From NCBI GenBank assembly GCA_037447655.1, contig JBBHKE010001036.1, positions 178,164-209,283 on the forward strand: a stretch of DNA of 31,120 bases, read 5' to 3'. This document shows positions 9,010-19,524 of the stretch, piece after piece. The notes below the pieces were generated by a model. The model saw only the letters and a list, made by a program, of their open reading frames with translations. It had not been told where the DNA came from and searched no databases. Position 1 is the stretch's first letter. Each line of letters opens with the position of its first letter. The DNA comes from Zygnema cylindricum (Eukaryota > Streptophyta > Zygnematophyceae > Zygnematales > Zygnemataceae). Made by a program: the position numbers and the translations under genes.

Positions 9010-9617
9010 GCATCATTGAATAGTGTGGTGAAGGAGAGAAGAGGGAGAGGGAGAAAGGGAGAGACAGAGGAGGGAAGGGAGAGGAACAATTTCAAAACTT
9101 TCACAAAAACTTTCGACCAAAAAAAAATCTACAAAACTTCGGAACGATCTTTTTTTCCGGAAACTAAATCTTCGATATATTCCAAAACGGAAACGAATGG
9201 CCTTAAATAAAAAAGAAGAGAGAAAGTCTTTCAAGAAAAAACTAAGAAGAGCAAGAAAAAAAAATAATAATAAATAAAATAAATAAATAAACTATAAAAA
9301 AAACCTCGAAAAAAAACAAAAAATCGAAAAAAGGAAGAAAGAAAAAAAAAAAAAAGAAAACATAAAATAATAAAAAAAAAAATCAAAAAAAAAAAAAATC
9401 AATAAAGTAAACCACCCATCCCATCCCTAACCCTCCCAGCTCCACAACCCTGAAACCCTTATTCTCGAAAAACTTGAATCCTCAAAAAAATAAAACAAAC
9501 TAAAAAGACTAAAAGGACTAAAAATACTAAAAAATCTAAAAAGACTAAAAAAGTTAAAATCTTGAAATCCGGAAGTTCCCTCGAATTCGAGTCTTCCCGA
9601 CCGATCGTTTGAGAGAG

Positions 9618-9650
<33 letters not shown>

Positions 9651-9950
9651 AAGAGCGAGAGAGAGAGAGAGAGAGAGAAAGATAGACGCCAGAAAACGCC
9701 ATTGTGACATAACATTGTCACGTCACGAGTAGTCGCCGTAATCGCTCAGTCGCAAAAAACTTTGAAACTTCTTTAAACTTCTTTTTTTTATTTCTTTTTT
9801 TTTTTCTTCTTTTCTCTTTCTTTTTTTTTCAATTCCCTTTTTCTTTCTTCGACTTTTCCTTTCTTCCTTTTCATTTTTCTTCTCCTTGCCTTTTATTCCT
9901 TCCTAACAGTCGTTTCCTTGAACTCGACGGAAAAAAATCACTCCTCTCTT
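9010..9950 (-). repeat. Inner right arm of the inverted duplication
   Basis: Read on the minus strand, this begins with the decayed end of the coiled-coil terminal exon: the stop and CCTAACAG near 9903 correspond to GTGTTAGG at 1613. Next come the purine tract, the GAGCGATTACGG block (9730-9775), a GA/CT microsatellite (9611-9680), the TCTCGAGAATAAGGG equivalent (about 9460) and the 2080-2235 equivalent (9100-9240). It keeps the 1840-2043 section that the outer right copy lacks. The terminal exon is corrupted here. Confidence 0.7.
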
Positions 9951-11625
9951 CACTCTCCTCCTTTTTTCTCCCTTCTTCTCCCTTCCTTCTTTCTCCCTTC
10001 TTCTCCCTTCTTCCCCCTCCCTTCTTTCTCCCTTCTTCTCCCTTCTTCTCCCTTATCCCTTCTTCTCCCTTCTTCTCCTTTCCTTCTTCTCCCTTCCTTC
10101 TTCTCACTTCCTTCTTCTCACTTCTTCTCCCTTCTTCTCCCTTCCTCCTTCCCATATATACAAAGCTATTCACTACCGGGGGCAATTTTCAAAAGAAAAA
10201 CGAAAAAAAGAAAAAAAAAATCCAAACACAGAATCTCGATGAAAAAAAAAATCAGCAAGGAATTGTTTTCTAAAAAATATGCCACAATTCAAAGGGGAGG
10301 GAGGGAGGGAGGGAGGGAGGGAGGGAGGAAGAGGAGGAAGGAATAAAACAACAACATCAACAAATGATAATTTTCACCATTGGAAATATAAGCTCAAAAT
10401 ATATGCAAAACCAATAAAAAAACAATTGCACGTAAATAAAAAAAAAATAGATGAAAAATTTTCCATTGCAAAAGTTTTGCAATCAAAAAGAGGAAGAAAA
10501 ACAAATTTCACAAAAAAATTTGACCAAATAAAAATTCTAAAAAACTTCGAGGCGATCCTTTTTTTGGAAACTAAAACTTCCACTTATTCCAAAACGAAAA
10601 CTTCAAAAAAAAAAAATAGTGAAAAAGAGAGTCACTTTCAAGAAAAAAACTAAAAAAGAGAAAAAATAAATAAATAACTAAACTAAAAACTAAATAATAA
10701 AAACTAAACGTCGCGAGTAGTCGCCGTAATCGCTCCGTCATAGTAAATTTCGAAACTTCTTCAAACTTCTTTTCTACTTTTTTTTTTTTTTTTCAATTCT
10801 TTTCTTTTTTCTTCTTTCCTCTTTTCTTTTTCTTCAATTCTCTTTTTCTTTCATTGTCCTTTTCTACATTTCTTCTTTTCTCTTTTTTCTTCTTGCCTTT
10901 TTTCTTCTCCTTCTCTTTTCTTCTCCTTCTCTTTTCTTCTCCTTCTCTTTTCTTCCTTCCTAACACCGTCTTTTCCCCGAACTCGAAAAAGAAAAACCGC
11001 TCCTCTCTCCACTCTCTCCCTCCTCCACTCTCACTCTCTTCTTCCCATAATTCCTCGTTTCTGTAACCTCCTCCCCCTTCTCCCCTCTCCCCTCACATAC
11101 ATTCCCTCCAAGTTCCTCACTATTTCTCTTCACAATCGATCTCCTCTCTCTCTCGGTTTCTCCCAGTTCCTCGGCATCTTCCAAAACCACCAAATCCTTA
11201 TCCTTTAGATTGTCGTATTCAACCGTCTTTTGTCTTTTCCCCTTCTCCTCCGTCTCCGTATTTCCTTCGTCCCACTCTTTCCTTTTGCTTTTTCCATTTT
11301 CCGGTACAGAATCGGTATTCTTTTTTGTTTCCGAATCTTTTTGGGAATTCTCGGCCTTGATTTTCGAATCCAGCTGCCGGAAAAACAGAAGTATGTATAT
11401 AAGTAAAAAGAAAAGAAAAGAAAATAAAAGAAAGGAGAGAAAGAGAGAGAGAGAGGTGGATAGTTAGAGAACGAGAGAGAGGGGGGGAGATAGAGAAAGA
11501 GAGAGAGAGGGGAGAGAGAGAGATAGAGAGAGAAAAGGAGAGGGAGAGTGACAGAGAGAGATAGAGAGAGAGAGGGGAGAGAGAGAGAAAGAGATAGAGG
11601 GGGGGAGAGAGAGCAAGAGATTGAT
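9951..11625 (-). repeat. Outer right arm of the inverted duplication
   Basis: On the minus strand the order is: GA/CT intron tract (11376-11625), terminal exon (10960-11373), CT tract equivalent of the purine 3' region (10760-10955), the GAGCGATTACGG block (about 10710-10735), the 2080-2345 equivalent (10345-10700), the GAATTGTGGCAT equivalent (about 10285-10300) and the CT tract (9951-10150). This mirrors 903-2755 in order. Divergence is visible throughout, so it is not a trivial assembly duplication. Confidence 0.75.
10960..11373 (-). CDS. Paralogous terminal exon of the coiled-coil protein, still open
   Basis: The minus strand from 11373 to 10960 encodes 137 residues and a TAG, starting at CTG after a CCGGCAG acceptor. 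It aligns end to end with the exon at 1140-1619. It begins LDSKIKAENSQKDSE, shares EYDNLKDKDLVVLE, IVKRN, EELGG and NYGKKRVRVEEGESGERSG, and ends SSGKRRC. It is 22 residues shorter, mostly through loss of one unit of the EELGG internal repeat and two or three codons near the middle. Every length change is a multiple of three and no stop occurs, so the frame seems to have been preserved. The upstream exons would lie beyond the assembly gap at 11626. Confidence 0.5.
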   Translation of the reverse strand: MDSKIKAENSQKDSETKKNTDSVPENGKSKRKEWDEGNTETEEKGKRQKTVEYDNLKDKDLVVLEDAEELGETERERRSIVKRNSEELGGNVCEGRGEKGEEVTETRNYGKKRVRVEEGESGERSGFSFSSSGKRRC

Positions 11626-11635
11626 NNNNNNNNNN
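11626..11635. other. Assembly gap (10 N)
   Basis: Ten Ns directly follow a GA microsatellite. The round number suggests a placeholder of unknown true length. It separates the inverted coiled-coil copy from the copia remnant, so their adjacency is not proven. Confidence 0.95.
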
Positions 11636-11889
11636 CTTACTTTTTCTTCCGCAAGCAACGCTGTGTTCAGCACCCTCTCCTACGGCTACTACTGCTATCT
11701 CTTTAGGAGGAGTTGCTCCTCAACCTCCACTTCCAAACGGCCTCTAAGGTTCCTCCGTTTTCACACAAAAGCCACCTCACTTTCTTCGAGAACTTCTTCC
11801 TACCTAGTAACTAAGTGCTCGGAGATACGTATATACATCTCTTTTGGGTAACAAATGGTTTTATTCTTTCTAGGGATGACATCTCTATC

Positions 11890-12947
11890 TCATACCCCTA
11901 CCTCTACAAATCCCACTGAATTAGTGGTCACTATTCTCCCATCCCCATACTCTATCTCTACAGTAGGGATCTTTCTTATTTTGGTAAACAATGGGTTTTC
12001 TCTACATATATGCATAGAGGCTCGTGAATCAATGATCCATCCTTCTTCAAGAGCTTCTTTCACTCCACCGAAAACACACTTTTGCCTCCTTGGAATCTCC
12101 GGCAAACCTTCACCTCCAACTCCTCGTTGAGGAGGATTTCTCTATCGTCATCATCGGCATCCTCTCCCACGACTTGTGTCGCAACGAACGCCTTCTTTTT
12201 CATTCCGGCCGGTTTTCCAATTGATTCCTCCTTCAATCTCAACTCCCTCAACTTAGTGCACTCCGACATGTGGTGTCCTGACTTCTTACAAAAATGGTAA
12301 AGCACATTCAGAGCCCTTGGTCCAAATCTGTCATGGTTTCCTCTTCCTCAACCAACAAAGTTCCCATAAGGTTTCTTAGATTCCTTATCCCCCCAATCAG
12401 TGCCAGCAGCCAATGCTTGAACACTCTTTCCTCCCCAACGAATCTCAATTGTGTTTTCCCGAACCAAAATCATCCCCACAACAGAGTTCCAGATCCAAAG
12501 ATGATGTGACAAATCCTGGACCTTGTTAACAATGTTCTTATAATCATCTGGGAGTTTCATTAACAAAGTGTTCACCTTCTCTTTCTCGGTCTCCCTTTTC
12601 CTTGCACTTTTTAACTCTATGAATAACCCAGCCAAATCATTACAGAAATCTAACATCTTTCCCCCTTTGTACACATATTCCTGTATTTTTTGATCTGCCA
12701 GCTTCTGCTGCTAAATCGTACTACTCTTGTAAATATCAACAAGATCTTCCCACAACTTGTCAGCCCTCTCCACATGAAGATGAGGTGTAGCCACTCCTTG
12801 AGGGAGACGCCCGAGAATAAAATGAGTCGCCACAGTATTGTTGAAATCACAGATTTTAGTATCATTCGCCTCTGTTTTCTGAACAGGTGCTACTGGAGCC
12901 GATCCACTAGCCATCGGTGTGATTTTCTCCTTCCATTTGTCCGACAT
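11890..12947 (-). pseudogene. Decayed Ty1/copia Gag-protease remnant
   Basis: On the minus strand an ATG at 12945-12947 starts a copia-type Gag (MSDKWKEK) with a UBN2-like core (KLWEDLVDIY, LLMKLPDDYKNIV). Next come a zinc knuckle (about 12258-12299) and an aspartic protease segment with WIIDSRAS (12007-12039). Lesions: in-frame TAG at 12711-12713, TGA at 12348-12350, a frameshift at about 12085-12115, loss of the first knuckle cysteine (Tyr instead), and DSRA in place of the catalytic DSGA through one base change. Integrase and reverse transcriptase are not recognisable; 11640-11889 continues in broken frames. No LTR or primer site is evident upstream to 13140. Flanking 13000-13545 holds no gene that I can support. 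Confidence 0.75.
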
Positions 12948-13545
12948 GGTGATTTTTGCAACATCCTCCACCCCTCTCCCCTTGCACATCCTCGAGTGAA
13001 CCGAGATCCTACAAACCCTGGTAGAACTCCCAATTTACCGGATGGGCGACGCACATGGCCACTCACAATGCCCCATAGCCATTTTTAAACAATGCATCCC
13101 TCATCATGGTTTCCCAATAAATGAACCCTGTTCCGTTAAAGATGGGCACCCTAGATGGTGGGCCCATAACCTGTAATTATGTGACCTCCATTGGTACACA
13201 GAATGTCCAGCTTATATGAACCCTTTAGGATAGTATATGCACTTTTGACTTTGACAATGACTAAGTCCCACCCTGGGACACATAAACTTTTATTGACTAC
13301 ACCCTTGTGCAGCCTGGACTCCCTTGAGTCCGCTGCAAAAGGAATCACTGAAATTGCTCCCCTGAGCATTAAGTTTTGGCTGACCATAGTTGGTCCATAA
13401 ATACAAGTGCACTCTGGGAGAGAGGATGGAAAACCATAAATATTCTAAGTCCTAAGCTACCTCTCTAAGCCTACTACTAAGGTACTTCGACCAATCATAA
13501 GACTGTAAAGTAAAAGAAGGTACAGGTACCGCTGTACTTCTTGTA

Positions 13546-13612
13546 CGACCATAGTACAGTATGGTCGTTTCGCTGACGCGTGTCAGTTCCGGAGCGGTTG
13601 TTGCTCCTTTCG
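13546..13612 (+). repeat. Hairpin plus primer-site-leader-like remnant
   Basis: CGACCATA and TATGGTCG (13546-13553 and 13560-13567) form an 8-bp stem around GTACAG. Shortly after, TCCGGAGCGGTTGTTGCTCC resembles the intact copia leader TCGGAGCTAGTTTGCTCC at 16653, including a GGAGC/GCTCC stem. It may be the relic of a related element. The surrounding 13613-14639 is GTAC-rich non-coding DNA in which I see no gene. Confidence 0.35.
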
Positions 13613-14639
13613 TGATATCTGTTGAAACTTATAGATTTCTAGAGTATTTTCTTGGTTTAAATATATTAGCATTAAAAGATAAGAAAAGGACGGACAACCT
13701 GCCTCCACCTCCGCTCTCTAGCCCCCATACTTGTTGTAGTCATTGAAGGATAAAGAGGGTGGTTGATCCATGGTTTCTTTAGTTGAAGAGGCAATTATTT
13801 TTAGTAGGTTACAAAAAATGTACCTGACGGACCTGGCATTTGATCGTGGTACCTGCCGTTCGTCAAGTTGGCCTTTAGCCATGAGCTTTATCCTATTAGA
13901 CTAGAACCAATGCTAAATGCTTTAGTATGTGATAGATATACATTTATTTAAGAATGAACAAATTCATTTAACTGAAACTTTATACGGCATGCATAGATAC
14001 AGGTTTATAAAATACGAATTACGATTCTACTTTGAAACGGATACCGCGCATTTTGTTTTGACAGCGAAACAAATATCGCGCAAGTATTTATAACGGTTGA
14101 GATTGCATTTCGGGTCAAATCCAACGGCGCACATCATCGCCGAAATCCCGTAATGGTCACTTTGGCATTTAGTGACGTGGCGTGACCTGATGCCATGTGT
14201 AGAGATAACATTCAGTCGCGGGAATTTTGAGGAACGTATGGAGAGTGGAAAATGGACACGCGTCCGCTTAATGACCTTGTCGTACAAAGGTCGTACAAAA
14301 AGTACATCGCCAGTAGTACTTTTATGTACTGTACAGTATTCTGATTGGTTTGTACAGTTCGTAGATAGGGGTTGTGAGAGGGAGCTAGGACTTAGAAAAA
14401 TCTGGTAGATGGTCTTTTCTCACTTTGAGAGGTTGTATAAAATTGGCATTTTTACAGGCTTATAACTTATTGCCTGGTTGGACGTTTTTAGAGATTCTTT
14501 TTCCTACTGACTCAGGGGAGTCCGAGTCGCACATGGGTGCAGTCAAATTCTTTGCTTGTCTGTTTGGGTAGCAGTGGTTGCCATTGAAAGTGGGTTAGTT
14601 AATAACTATCTAGAGGCTTCTTGTACTCAGTAGTCCAAT

Positions 14640-14875
14640 GGAACCCGATGTGTTTTAAAGAAAAGTTTGAAGATGACGTTTCTTGTTGTTGTCGTGGGTC
14701 GTAAAATACAAGACGATAACATGTAGTACATTCTAAGTTCGATGATGACGCAAAATGTACTTCTCTTTTTTTCAATTTTTTTGTACGGTGAAACTTACGC
14801 GGTACGGCGCTAAGCTTTACAAGAAGACGACAAAAAAAAACCCTTACTTATGCACATGGGGACATACCCTAAGAG
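14640..14875 (+). repeat. Dispersed repeat, copy A
   Basis: This segment matches the reverse complement of 22028-22250. Shared blocks are CCGATGTGTTTTA, AAGTTTGAAGATGACG, CTAAGTTCGATGATGACGC, TACGGCGCTAAG and CACATGGGG followed by CCCTAAG. A shorter third relative lies at 26470-26513. The shared right end at CCCTAAG is probably an element terminus. DNA from 14876 to 16205 is non-coding, with a 12-bp hairpin at 15849-15874 (TAAAATCACCTC, loop GT). Confidence 0.6.
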
Positions 14876-16200
14876 TGTCGGCATGCTTATTTGTTGGCAG
14901 TCGGCAGTGCGGTAAGCGATTTACAACACAGTACAGCGCCGTACATCTACAACTATGTCTTGAAGTGCCTCATATCAAGATGAGCGTGCGTCAAGCAATA
15001 AGGACGAGTAGGATCTTTTTGATTGCATATATGTTGCCTTAGGCTGCTCGTCCATCACTAATGGTTCCGTTAGCATATGTGCACAAGTCGTGGGAAATGT
15101 AGCGGGCCGTTTATTTTTTGACGCTGTAATAAACATTCTTAACAAAGGGTACTTTCACATGTAACCGAAACTTAGTCTTGTTACTTTGTTTTTTAGGGAA
15201 GATTCTCCGTACAGCTTTCAGAGTTTTCGTATGTAAAGAAATGAAATCGTAACTTTAGTTAATGACGGATGTAGACGTGGGTGTAATTTGTGATGATTGT
15301 AGACGACTAAAAAACTCGCGACAATTGATGACGTTTACAAAATAGAGACGGTTGTATGCGTCTAGCTATTTGTGACATTCTAGATGTTTAGGGTTTTGAC
15401 ATTTTGACGTCACGCGTACTAATGATAGCGTCGACGTCATTAATTCCAAAACATTTCGCCTTGGTTTCCCGATTTTGTTTTTCGTCCGTTCTCACTCTAC
15501 TTGCCACCAAAATAAGCTAAAAGACACTCTAAAGAAATATTTTTTATAGATCATTCATTTTATACCTTTCTTGCCTTTTTTCATTGCAAAAATTGTGAGA
15601 TAGACGCGTTAGTGGGAGAGGGAGAGAGAGAGAGGCGCTTTCACGGACTTCACTTTTGCAAAATGGCGTCTGTTGGTCGAGACCCCCTCCACGGCCCCAG
15701 TACGGAAAAAAATTCACGGAAAAAAGTCACGCACAGGCTGGAGACGTGCAGTGGGTTTTTTTTTAGGTACTTCGTGCACAAAAATTGTCAAAAACTTTCG
15801 ACACGTGCGACAGCATCTGCCTATTCGCTCACTTCATGTAACTATATTTAAAATCACCTCGTGAGGTGATTTTATATAAAGTTTGAAGATGAGTTGAAGG
15901 GACTCGAAATTTGGTCGAAACGAGCTAGACTACAAACTACATCGCGCTAAACGACAAACTATAATACATATAAAGTTTCAAGGTAACGCAACTTGTACGG
16001 TGGTAATCAAACGACAGAAAATAACTGTAACTTTAGCACATGCGAAAGTACTCTAAAAAATGGGAAAAAATAACCTGCCTATAAAACATTGAGAAACGTT
16101 TTTAGCCATCGAATGGTGGAAATATATTTAGAAATTATTCCAAAATGACAAGAAAACAACGAGAGCCGCAAAAGAGGAAGAAAATCTTTTTTTTCACAAG

Positions 16201-16205
16201 CTTTA
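16201..16205. repeat. Target-site duplication, left copy (CTTTA)
   Basis: CTTTA directly precedes the 5' LTR and is repeated exactly at 22028-22032 after the 3' LTR. Five bases is the usual copia integration footprint. Confidence 0.9.
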
Positions 16206-16645
16206 TGTTAGGTTCTTTGTGAAACGACGTCTCAGTTATGTTGAGCGTCGTAATATAATTTATATTGTAACGCGTGGCGTGGCATGATTAGTTTAGTTTT
16301 ATATAGTTTGGTTTTTGTTTTACGTGCGTAGTACCTTAGAACTCTAGTATTGTACGGCGGTATGTTTGTTTCGTACAGTACCGCGTACTTTATGTAGTTT
16401 CGGTAGTTGTTTGTTTTGATTGGTTCGCGCGCGTACGTTTGTACGACGTGCCATTGTCCTGTACTTGTTGTTTCGTGAGAGAGAGTATTTAGGACTTAGT
16501 CGTTTTGAAAAATAGTAATCTTTTTAAATGGGAAAACTTCCGGTGAAATATATTTGTCTTTTGCTGGAGTGTTTTCTTCTTACTATCTCTTGCTTCCGCA
16601 TCATACTCTATCTTTCTTCTATCATTGTGTGTATCGATCTTAACA
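16206..16645 (+). repeat. 5' LTR of the copia element
   Basis: Begins TGTTAGG and ends TTAACA, with the TG...CA termini typical of LTRs. It contains TTTTATATAG near 16297, a possible TATA element, and GAGTATTTAGG near 16484. Identity with the 3' LTR is about 97-98 percent; five of the substitutions cluster at about 16508-16528. Confidence 0.95.
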
Positions 16646-16647
16646 AT

Positions 16648-16659
16648 TGGTATCGGAGC
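16648..16659 (+). promoter_or_regulatory. Primer-binding site (initiator tRNA-Met type)
   Basis: TGGTATCGGAGC lies two bases after the 5' LTR and differs by one base from the plant initiator-Met consensus TGGTATCAGAGC. GGAGC (16655-16659) can pair with GCTCC (16666-16670), so part of the site may fold into a short hairpin. Confidence 0.85.
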
Positions 16660-16704
16660 TAGTTTGCTCCTTTAAGAGATCTCAAGGTGGCAAGTCTTGC
16701 CGCC

Positions 16705-19524
16705 ATGGGGGGAAAAAAGAAGAAGTCCTCATCCACACCTTCTCCTATTGCGGCTCCTAATCCGGATCTACCGGATCAACCGGATCTGGCCGATTCATCT
16801 CCAGATCAGAGTGTGAAAGATTTCGGCTTCGGAGGAGAGACGAATTTTGAAAAGGGCTCTCCCTCTAACCCACTTCCAAAAGAGGAGAAAGAGAAACAAG
16901 AAGGGGTGGTGTTGACCGAAGATCGTCTCAATGAATTGTTTGACGGATTTCTTACTCTAGTAGATCAAAGGATCACGGATGCCAATCGAAAGGGGAAGTT
17001 TAAAGTGGAGGAGGAGGATCCGATCTTGAATACTTTTGAAGTGGCTTCGGATGGAGGGGTCGAGGATGACGATGTTTTGAGGGAGGCTCTCCGAAAGGGG
17101 AAGTTTGTGATCGAGAACGACTCGGATCTTGAATATGAATCCGATGACGAGTTACCGATCCCTTCTATGCCGGGGAAGATCGTTCTCTTTAACGGATCTA
17201 ACTACCAAATATGGAAGAAATATATCAAGGCGCAACTCATTCTCCGTCACCTTTGGAAGATCGTGAATGGAGAAGAAAAGATGCCGATTGACGATCCGAA
17301 GGCTCGCTGTCTTTGGAAGAAGAAAAATCTTGCGGCCATCACTGGCCTCATGCAATCTTGCACCGCTTCGGTGCATGACCATTTCCTTACCCGAGATACG
17401 GCGCATGAGTGTTGGAAGGCGCTCGAAGGCCAATTTGAGAAGGGGCTCCAAAACAAAGGGCAATATGCCTACACGGATTTTATCCAATTTAAGATAAAGT
17501 CTAATGAATCGATCGATGATGCGATCAAGCGATACAACATTATTGTGGAGCAACTCTCGAATAACTATCGGATTATTATCGAAGAGGACAAAGTGATTGG
17601 CCTCATCAACGCCTTACCCGACAATCTCACTTATCTCAAGGAGATTCTTTGGGCACAAACAAATCCGAGCTACGAATTCATCGTGAATTATCTCAAAACC
17701 ACCGAGAGAAATCGCGGAGGTCCTCCTAAAGCTTCGGCCTCGGGTGGATCTCTGAACGCATCCTCCGAAGAACCCGCGGATCTAAATTTTCTCCGTGGGG
17801 GAAGAGGGGGAAGGGGAAGAGGAGGCGGATCGAGGGGAAGGGGAAGAAGCACCGAAAGGAGGGGAAATTTCCCCAGCCAATCCTCGTTCCAAGATCAATC
17901 TACTATTACTTGCTTTCGATGCAATAAATCTGGTCATATGTCCTCCTCTTGCCCGGACAAGGAAAAACAATGCCACTATTGCGGGAAATGGGGACATATT
18001 AGTCCCCAATGTTACGCGAGATCCGACGTTGGCGGCGGCCGCGGCGGTCGCGGCGGCGGAAACGGCAGATTTGGTGGACGTGGCGGTGGACGATTTGATA
18101 GAGGGGGGCGCGGTGGACGTGGCGGCCGATTCGGTGGCCATGGACACTTCGTAGGGGAAAATGACGAGAGAGACGAAGGACCGACTATATTCTCCACGCT
18201 AAATATCACAAACGACACGACGTCCTTCGAAGCGCAAAACGACAAGGAGTGGATCGTTGACTCCGGCGCTTCGCATCACGTATGTACAGACGGCACGCTT
18301 TTCGACGAAATGCGCGCTTTAACTGTACCTAAAAATATCACTGTCGCAAGTGGTCAAGTCATTTCTATTGGTACAGTTGGAACTGTACGCCTTGACTTGA
18401 TCTCGCTAGATCCAAATGGATCTGAGCGAACTCATGAGATCCAGCTATTAAATGTACTCTATATTCCGGGCGGCTCTGCGAATCTTTTGAGCGTACCCCA
18501 AATCCAAAAATCTGGCGCGAGCGTGTACGCATTAGTACGTAGTGATGGCGTGACAATCGGTGAGGGCGAAGTATCTGACGCTTTCCATAGTCGTCTTTTA
18601 TGGAGGCGTCCAAAGTCAAAGCATCATGATGACGGCATCATTGGACAGATCGCCGAAATTAAAGGAGATCTGACGCTATGGCACCATCGCATGTGCCACA
18701 CGTCAGAACAGAATTTAAAACGCATGATCAAAGCCGGTTGCACGCGTGGCTTAGATCTGACGTCCGGAGAAAAAGTTAACGGTTGTGACGGATGTAGTCA
18801 AGGGCGTCAGATCCGCAAACCCCATCCTAATAAAGACGCGAATTTTCGGTCAACGCATCCACTTGAAAAAGTACACGTGGATCTTTGTGGTGATGTCAAG
18901 CCTGAGAGCTTGGGGGGAAACAAATATATAATGGTTATTGTCGACGATTATTCAAGATTTACATGGGTTTATCTCCTAAAAAATAAATCCGATGCATCCG
19001 CAAAATTTGAGGAGTGGCATGTTATGGCCGAACGGCAATGCGAGCGGAAATTAAAGGCGGTTCGATCCGATAATGGCGGGGAGTTCAAGGCATTTGATCC
19101 GTATTGTAAGAAATGGGGGATCCGCCAAGAATTTACGGCATCTTACTCACCGGAATCGAATGGAATCGCCGAGCGCAAAAATTGCACACTTCAAGAAATG
19201 GTGCGCTCGATGATTCACGGATCGGGAAGGAAGGAGTATTTATGGGGAGATGCAATCTTAACGGCTAATTATATTTGTAATCGTCGACTTTCCTCCATTT
19301 CGGGCAATAAGACTCCTCACGAGTTATGGTGTGGTCGAAAGCCCTCGTTACATCATTTACGAATTTGGGGATGCCGTGCGACGGTGTACATCGAATCGGT
19401 CAAACGACGAGGTAAATTTTCTTCTCGTAGTTGGTCGGGAATTTTTGTGGGGTATAGCCCAAAGGGAGCTTATACCTGGTTTATGATCCGATTCGGCATG
19501 TCATTGAAGAGAGTCGTAATGTGA
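16705..19524 (+). CDS. Copia Gag-protease-integrase polyprotein (939 aa, truncated by a -1 shift)
   Basis: The start is the ATG at 16705 in a perfect GCCGCCATGG context, not the upstream GTG. Residues 1-155 are charged and low-complexity. A UBN2-type Gag begins near 160 (LFNGSNYQIWKKYI). An RGG box lies at about 364-388, then two CCHC knuckles at 403-416 and 423-436, then a long RGG/RFGG segment at about 442-481. Protease has WIVDSGAS with Asp at 519. The GAG-pre-integrase HHCC module starts near 658 (LWHHRMCH). Integrase catalytic residues are Asp 726 (HVDLCG), Asp 789 (SDNGGEF) and Glu 823 (GIAERKN). All catalytic residues are present. After GYSPKG the frame leaves the family pattern and ends at a TGA; the expected continuation lies in the -1 frame. 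Two knuckles plus RGG boxes are unusual for copia. Confidence 0.93.
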   Translation: MGGKKKKSSSTPSPIAAPNPDLPDQPDLADSSPDQSVKDFGFGGETNFEKGSPSNPLPKEEKEKQEGVVLTEDRLNELFDGFLTLVDQRITDANRKGKFKVEEEDPILNTFEVASDGGVEDDDVLREALRKGKFVIENDSDLEYESDDELPIPSMPGKIVLFNGSNYQIWKKYIKAQLILRHLWKIVNGEEKMPIDDPKARCLWKKKNLAAITGLMQSCTASVHDHFLTRDTAHECWKALEGQFEKGLQNKGQYAYTDFIQFKIKSNESIDDAIKRYNIIVEQLSNNYRIIIEEDKVIGLINALPDNLTYLKEILWAQTNPSYEFIVNYLKTTERNRGGPPKASASGGSLNASSEEPADLNFLRGGRGGRGRGGGSRGRGRSTERRGNFPSQSSFQDQSTITCFRCNKSGHMSSSCPDKEKQCHYCGKWGHISPQCYARSDVGGGRGGRGGGNGRFGGRGGGRFDRGGRGGRGGRFGGHGHFVGENDERDEGPTIFSTLNITNDTTSFEAQNDKEWIVDSGASHHVCTDGTLFDEMRALTVPKNITVASGQVISIGTVGTVRLDLISLDPNGSERTHEIQLLNVLYIPGGSANLLSVPQIQKSGASVYALVRSDGVTIGEGEVSDAFHSRLLWRRPKSKHHDDGIIGQIAEIKGDLTLWHHRMCHTSEQNLKRMIKAGCTRGLDLTSGEKVNGCDGCSQGRQIRKPHPNKDANFRSTHPLEKVHVDLCGDVKPESLGGNKYIMVIVDDYSRFTWVYLLKNKSDASAKFEEWHVMAERQCERKLKAVRSDNGGEFKAFDPYCKKWGIRQEFTASYSPESNGIAERKNCTLQEMVRSMIHGSGRKEYLWGDAILTANYICNRRLSSISGNKTPHELWCGRKPSLHHLRIWGCRATVYIESVKRRGKFSSRSWSGIFVGYSPKGAYTWFMIRFGMSLKRVVM

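Noticed and set aside
13820-13915. tRNA-like pattern on the minus strand (GATCAAATGCC as B box)
   Set aside because: No cloverleaf with consistent acceptor and anticodon stems could be drawn; at best a decayed SINE.
16687-16689. GTG at 16687 as the Gag start
   Set aside because: The in-frame ATG at 16705 has a perfect GCCGCCATGG context and eukaryotic initiation favours it.
17152-18245. Antisense and alternate-frame ORFs inside the copia Gag region
   Set aside because: They are shadows of the Gag-protease frame, produced by its GC- and Gly-rich codons.
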